A DNA stretch of 9,109 nt from an uncultured Verrucomicrobiota bacterium (GTDB lineage: Bacteria > Verrucomicrobiota > Verrucomicrobiia > Limisphaerales > UBA9464). Below are positions 6,711 through 9,109 of this stretch, in pieces. The notes under the pieces were generated by a model, which saw only the letters and a list, made by a program, of their open reading frames with translations, was not told where the DNA came from and made no database searches. The number at the start of each line of letters is the position of its first letter. Positions within the stretch are counted from its first letter, which is position 1. The position numbers and the translations under genes are program-made. Location: positions 1-9,109 of the forward strand of contig CAIYXO010000933.1 of assembly GCA_903930165.1 (NCBI GenBank), read 5' to 3'.

Positions 6711-8021
6711 ATGAGCGAATCCAAGGCGGCCTTCCTCAAGCAGGGATTCTGGATGGTGGCCGCCACGCTCGCGGGAGGCGTTGGGATGACGCTGGTCCAT
6801 GTGGTGGTGGGCCGGAAACCGGAAGTCTATGCGCAGTTCAAGTCCCTGCTCGCCATCTTCTACGTGGTGGGTGCCGCCCAAGGCGGGCTCTGGAACCTCT
6901 TCGCCCAGCAGACCGCAGCGGCCCTGACTGCCGAGGCCAAGGCGACCGTGGTGGCCGCTGCGCGGCGGACTTCGTTCTGGATCTTCGGCCTGATGGGGGT
7001 GGTGGCCCTCATCTTGGCCGTCTCGGGTGGAAGGCTTTCCGTGATGCTGAAGCTTCCTTCGCCACTCGCGCTGTGGGCGACCTGGGGGCTGATCCTCGCC
7101 ACGCTGGTGGCGGCCTTGGTCCGTGGGTTGCTCCAGGGCGGACAGAATTTCGTGGGACTCGGGATTGTCTCCATCGTAGACGGCCTGGGCCGGTTCGGCG
7201 CGGTCGCCGTGATCCTGCTACTCCTGGACGGAGGCTCTGCGGGTGCGGTCACCGGAGCCCTGATAGGAAACGTCGCGGCGATCGCTTTTGGGGTATGGGC
7301 CTTGAGGCGCTTCCTGATGAATGGGATCGGCAGGAAGGAAGGTTCAGTCCCGAACGGATTCTGGCCATTGACGCTCGCCGCTGCGTCCCTCCAGGCGCTT
7401 TCGCAATTGGACAACGTTTTCCTCCAATCCTTGGTGCCACCGGAATGGATATCCGAATTGGGACAAAGATACTCCACCGGGGCGCAGATCGGTTTCGCGC
7501 TGACCCAGTTCACCGTACCGCTGGCCCTGGTGATGTTCCCGAAGGTCGTGAAGGGAGCAGCCCAGGGTGGCGGCTCGAACGCGTTGAGGATCACCCTTGT
7601 CAGCACGCTGGTCCTGGGCGGGCTGGCTGCGGTCGCCTGTACGGTGGTCCCGTGGCTTCCGGTGAAGATCCTGTTTCCGAAGGTGTCGACCGATTTGTCC
7701 GCTTCGTTGGTCCCGTGGTTCGCGTGGGGGATGCTGTGCTTCACGCTCTCCAACGTCTTCCTGAGCGATCGGATCGCCCGTTCGGACTTCCGGTTCGTTC
7801 CCTGGGTCGCCTTGCTTGCCGTGTGCTATGCTGGCGTCCTCTTCGGCATCCGGCCCCGGCTTCTGTCCGGGACTCCGGAGTCCGCGTTCCGGACGGTCAG
7901 CCAACTGTTGTGCGTCGCCAACTTCCTGCTCCTCGCATTGGCCGGATTCTTCAGCCGGCTGGGTTCGGTTGCCGCCACTGATCCAGGGCGTTCCGAAGCG
8001 AGTCCAGCGGCAGTCCGATGA
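6711..8021 (+). CDS. Polysaccharide/lipid flippase, MOP superfamily (Wzx/MATE-like)
   Basis: A 436-residue polytopic inner-membrane protein with roughly 12 predicted helices and short Arg/Lys-rich loops. It resembles oligosaccharide or lipid-linked sugar translocases of the MOP superfamily. Family-like features are the N-terminal helix followed by YAQFKSLLAIFYVVGAAQGG (40-59), RGLLQGGQNFVGLG (138-151) with a following RFGAVAVILLL helix, the cytoplasmic loop at 199-216 before the second six-helix half, and LDNVFLQSL (233-241). Such proteins flip undecaprenyl-linked sugars across the membrane for O-antigen, capsule or exopolysaccharide. No glycosyltransferase or polymerase gene lies nearby, so the substrate is open. 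I chose ATG 6711 because an upstream in-frame ATG at 6519 would overlap pgk and add an Arg/Ser-rich tail before the first helix. No Shine-Dalgarno is visible. The last 24 residues (from about 413) are hydrophilic and are encoded opposite the end of maf. Confidence 0.85.
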   Translation: MSESKAAFLKQGFWMVAATLAGGVGMTLVHVVVGRKPEVYAQFKSLLAIFYVVGAAQGGLWNLFAQQTAAALTAEAKATVVAAARRTSFWIFGLMGVVALILAVSGGRLSVMLKLPSPLALWATWGLILATLVAALVRGLLQGGQNFVGLGIVSIVDGLGRFGAVAVILLLLDGGSAGAVTGALIGNVAAIAFGVWALRRFLMNGIGRKEGSVPNGFWPLTLAAASLQALSQLDNVFLQSLVPPEWISELGQRYSTGAQIGFALTQFTVPLALVMFPKVVKGAAQGGGSNALRITLVSTLVLGGLAAVACTVVPWLPVKILFPKVSTDLSASLVPWFAWGMLCFTLSNVFLSDRIARSDFRFVPWVALLAVCYAGVLFGIRPRLLSGTPESAFRTVSQLLCVANFLLLALAGFFSRLGSVAATDPGRSEASPAAVR

Positions 8022-8541
8022 CGTTGCTCATGGATCCCTCGATCTGCTCGACGATCAGATCCCCGTGCTCCTGGATCGCGTATCCGCCGGCCTTGTCGAG
8101 TGTATGGACCTTGGAGAGGTACTCCGAGACCACCTCCGGTCCGAATCCGCGGAACTTCACCCGTGTGGACTCCGAGAAGAGGTGCATGCGTCGACCGGAC
8201 TCGTGGACCAGACAGACCCCGGTGACCACCTCGTGCACCCGACCCGCAAGCCGTTCCAGAAGGAGCCTGGCCTCGTGAAGGTCGGCCGGCTTGCCGAGCG
8301 GTTCACCGTCGAGCCAGACCAATGTGTCGGCTCCGAGGACGAGGTGGTCCGGATACCGACCCGAGACCTGCAGGGCCTTCTTTTCGGCGTTCACCTCGCA
8401 AAGTCGTCGCACCCCGAGTGACGCGTCGTGGAGTTCGTGTGCGTCGCTGCGGACGATGCCGAACTCCGGGACCAACTGGCGAAGGAGTTCGACGCGGCGA
8501 GGGGATCCCGAGGCGAGGATGAACGGAGGCAGGGGAAGCAT
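7951..8541 (-). CDS. maf: Maf family nucleoside triphosphate pyrophosphatase
   Basis: A 196-residue cytoplasmic house-cleaning enzyme that hydrolyses non-canonical or excess nucleoside triphosphates to monophosphate and pyrophosphate. Maf of Bacillus was first described as a septum-formation inhibitor. Motifs appear in normal order: FILASGSPRRVELL (7-20), the lysines of NAEKKA (51-56), GADTLVWLDGEPLGKP (70-85, catalytic-type D72), RVHEVVTGVCL (101-111) and LDKAGGYAIQ (148-157) with IEGSMSNVIGLPL (167-179). Arg15 and Gln157 together with the AGGYAIQ motif resemble the dTTP/UTP-hydrolysing YhdE type more than the m7GTP type (YceF), but I call this from memory. Full length. The gene follows the DUF3574 lipoprotein gene after 24 bases, probably in one operon. 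Its last 71 bases overlap the flippase end on the other strand. There is no Shine-Dalgarno upstream. Confidence 0.95.
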   Translation of the reverse strand: MLPLPPFILASGSPRRVELLRQLVPEFGIVRSDAHELHDASLGVRRLCEVNAEKKALQVSGRYPDHLVLGADTLVWLDGEPLGKPADLHEARLLLERLAGRVHEVVTGVCLVHESGRRMHLFSESTRVKFRGFGPEVVSEYLSKVHTLDKAGGYAIQEHGDLIVEQIEGSMSNVIGLPLDSLRNALDQWRQPNPAG

Positions 8542-8565
8542 GTTGGGTCGGAGGGGGCGATGCCT

Positions 8566-8991
8566 TCAGAATCCCACGGTGGCCGCAGAGGTGGAGCGGA
8601 GAACCGAGATGTGGTGAAAACGCTCCTTGAATGCGGAGCGGATGGATTCGATGCCGGCTTCCGAGGCGGCGTCCGCAGGATGGAGGAGGACAAGCATCCG
8701 GGAGGGCAGGGAACGGATCTCGCCGGACGGAGCCTGCCATTGACCTTGGGCCTCGAGGACGGTGAAGCCGCCCGGGAAACGCGGCGTCACGGCCTCCGAG
8801 AGGAAGCGTGTCCACTCCGCGGCGGGCACGGCGCCCATGTACAGTTCCGTGCGAAGCCACGACTTAGATCCTGCGAAGCCTCCCGGCACGACGGTCGAGT
8901 TCTGGGAAGCCGGCGCAGTGCGGCACCCGACGCCGACCAGGAGGACGGCGGTGGTGGCGGCGGTCGCTAGGAGGAGCTTCAGGGGATTCAT
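8566..8991 (-). CDS. DUF3574 domain-containing lipoprotein
   Basis: A 141-residue protein with a lipoprotein signal: a short MNPLK n-region, a hydrophobic core, and a lipobox LVGVGC with the acylated cysteine at residue 23. It is therefore expected to be anchored in a membrane facing the periplasm or outside. The mature part matches the DUF3574 pattern: SWLRTELYMG (44-53), a Trp at 60, VTPRFPGGFTVLEAQGQW (68-85), SRMLVLLHP (97-105) and the closing IRSAFKERFHHISVLRS (117-133). The function of this family is unknown. The gene lies directly upstream of maf on the same strand, and its ATG lies 6 bases after a tandem TAATAA that may end another gene, so it is likely internal to an operon. There is no good Shine-Dalgarno; AAGG at 9008-9005 is rather far from the start. 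Confidence 0.9.
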   Translation of the reverse strand: MNPLKLLLATAATTAVLLVGVGCRTAPASQNSTVVPGGFAGSKSWLRTELYMGAVPAAEWTRFLSEAVTPRFPGGFTVLEAQGQWQAPSGEIRSLPSRMLVLLHPADAASEAGIESIRSAFKERFHHISVLRSTSAATVGF

Positions 8992-8997
8992 CCGTTA

Positions 8998-9109
8998 TTA
9001 GGCCTTGGATTGGACGCCTGCGAGACGCTCCGTTCGAAGCGGAACCGGTGGCAAGTCCGGATCCGGAGACGAGGTCGGAAAATCACCTCTGACATCCGGG
9101 ACACCAGTA
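8998..9109 (-). CDS. Possible C-terminal end of an upstream minus-strand gene (partial)
   Basis: On the minus strand one frame is open from the right edge to a tandem stop TAATAA at 9000-8995, giving about 36 residues rich in Pro and Asp (it includes FPTSSPDPDLPPVPL). It ends 6 bases before the ATG of the lipoprotein gene, the tight spacing of an operon. Against it, a second minus frame is also open and would overlap the lipoprotein start as ATGA, though its translation is Arg-rich like a shadow frame. The fragment is too short to recognise a family, and the stretch may instead be non-coding. Confidence 0.3.
   Translation of the reverse strand, partial: TGVPDVRGDFPTSSPDPDLPPVPLRTERLAGVQSKA

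Noticed and set aside
6629..7981. 450-codon plus-strand frame across the flippase gene
   Set aside because: Gly- and Arg-rich out-of-frame reading; the flippase frame has the expected regular hydrophobic helices.
1..9109. CRISPR arrays, tRNA or rRNA genes, insertion sequences, phage or defence genes
   Set aside because: No spaced direct repeats, tRNA-like cloverleaf, transposase or integrase motifs, or terminal inverted repeats were seen on either strand when reading by eye.

Overview
The window is GC-rich and densely coding. It carries seven well-supported genes plus a doubtful partial one at the right edge. The gene mix suggests a Gram-negative member of the PVC group, most likely Verrucomicrobiota: a secreted parallel beta-helix protein, a Tat-exported sugar isomerase/epimerase-like TIM barrel, a DUF3574 lipoprotein, and few clear Shine-Dalgarno sequences. 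This assignment is an inference from gene content and base composition. No rRNA or marker gene in the window fixes it.

Layout, left to right. (1) 1-1567, minus strand: a partial gene, open for 522 codons and running off the left edge, for an exported right-handed beta-helix protein. (2) 1568-1749: an AT-rich divergent intergenic region with candidate -10 boxes for both directions. (3) 1750-5204, plus strand: an ATP-binding protein and a NatB-like permease that overlap by 4 bases (ATGA), then after 62 bases a Tat-signal xylose-isomerase-like TIM-barrel protein. (4) 5205-5317: a non-coding gap between convergent genes with two strong inverted repeats that probably act as a bidirectional transcription stop. 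(5) 5318-6571, minus strand: phosphoglycerate kinase. (6) 6572-6710: divergent promoter region. (7) 6711-8021, plus strand: a polytopic flippase of the MOP/Wzx type, whose last 71 bases overlap tail-to-tail with (8) 7951-8541, minus strand, a Maf nucleotide pyrophosphatase. (9) 8566-8991, minus strand: a DUF3574 lipoprotein 24 bases upstream of maf, probably in the same operon. (10) 8998-9109: possible C-terminal end of another minus-strand gene.

The ABC pair forms one exporter. Its ATPase has the variant Q-loop (a glutamate) and variant signature (LSKGM) seen in the NatA/COG4152 group, and its permease has the EEKSNRIIEVLLSS and TIKEAQN motifs of NatB/COG1668. The other genes are core metabolism or housekeeping (pgk, maf) or envelope functions (flippase, lipoprotein, beta-helix protein). 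I found no CRISPR array, insertion sequence, tRNA, rRNA, phage gene or recognisable defence system. Nothing in the window convincingly shows an undescribed system. The points most worth checking are the left-edge beta-helix gene and its ambiguous start, the very short predicted leaders, the palindromes in the convergent gap, and the coding overlap between the flippase and maf.
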